Of a DNA stretch of 5,187 bases, positions 5,063 through 5,187 are shown in pieces. Made by a program: the position numbers and the translations under genes. Every line of letters begins with the position of its first letter. Position 1 is the first letter of the stretch. Location of the stretch: NCBI GenBank assembly GCA_016297805.1, contig JAEDFX010000134.1, forward strand, positions 1-5,187. Direction: 5' to 3'. The DNA comes from Treponema sp. (GTDB taxonomy: Bacteria; Spirochaetota; Spirochaetia; Treponematales; Treponemataceae). Below the pieces are notes generated by a model. The model was not told where the DNA came from and did no database searches. It worked only from the letters and a program-made list of their open reading frames with translations.

Positions 5063-5187
5063 ATGAAAAAACTGATTTCAACAATTTTACTGATTTCTGC
5101 TGCGCTAGCAACAGTTTTTGCGGCACCAAAAAAAGGGAAAAGTAACAGCATAAAACTTGACCCAAAAAAGAAGTTTGCCATTGAAGG
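5063..5187 (+). CDS. N-terminus of an exported protein, cut by the window edge
   Basis: Only 41 complete codons are visible and the frame is open to the right edge. The ATG at 5063 follows AAGGAG (5046-5051) at a slightly long spacing of 11 bases. The N-terminus is a clear Sec signal peptide: MKKLIS, a hydrophobic core (about residues 7-17), then AxA-type cleavage near TVFA-AP (residue 20/21). The visible mature part is lysine-rich (KKGKSNSIKLDPKKKF). There is no cysteine, so it is not a lipoprotein, and a periplasmic or outer-surface protein is expected. I do not recognise the family. Upstream sequence (4957-5045) is very AT-rich; TAAAAT at 5023-5028 is the best -10-like string, but it has no convincing -35 partner. 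Confidence 0.75.
   Translation, partial: MKKLISTILLISAALATVFAAPKKGKSNSIKLDPKKKFAIE

Noticed and set aside
5052..5066. Four-codon ORF (ATG TAT ATA AAA TGA) overlapping the start of the last gene
   Set aside because: Its ATG abuts the AAGGAG, too close for normal initiation, and the signal peptide clearly begins at the ATG at 5063.
1..5187. CRISPR array, tRNA or rRNA genes, insertion sequences, phage genes or a defence system
   Set aside because: I saw no regularly spaced repeats, no tRNA-like cloverleaf, no transposase motifs and no defence-type domains on either strand.

Overview
The window looks like a piece of a low-GC, anaerobic, host-associated spirochaete genome, probably Treponema-like. 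That is an inference from three things: an AT-rich background, a relaxed lipoprotein-type signal (FAGC), and a decayed PAP2-family gene whose termini resemble treponemal homologues as I remember them. No rRNA or other marker gene is present to confirm it.

Layout. Positions 1-525 (minus strand) hold the N-terminal 175 codons of a multi-pass membrane protein that runs off the left edge; it may be YhhN/lysoplasmalogenase-like. Positions 526-717 are a divergent regulatory region with an extended -10 promoter facing left and a good TTGAAT-N17-TATAAT promoter facing right. Positions 718-4493 are a tight three-gene operon, oadG-oadA-oadB, encoding a biotin-dependent, Na+-pumping oxaloacetate decarboxylase. 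Positions 4489-4633 are a cluster of hairpins, including a minus-strand intrinsic terminator. Positions 4646-4956 (minus) are a pseudogene: the start and the end of a PAP2-family phosphatase joined by an out-of-frame internal deletion. Positions 5063-5187 are the start of a plus-strand gene for an exported protein, cut by the right edge.

How the genes work together. OadA removes the carboxyl group of oxaloacetate and places it on its own biotin. OadB in the membrane decarboxylates carboxybiotin and exports Na+. OadG is the small membrane anchor that holds the complex together. The key residues of OadA (D13, K174, H203, H205) and OadB (D245, Y271, N415, G419, S424, R431) line up with published Klebsiella residues at constant offsets of -4 and +42, so the enzyme looks intact.

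I did not find a wholly new system. Three features depart from the textbook enzyme: OadA ends in two tandem biotinyl domains, each with ESMKM; a 20-residue beta-hairpin segment just before them is also duplicated; and OadB carries a long N-terminal extension that begins like a lipoprotein signal peptide.
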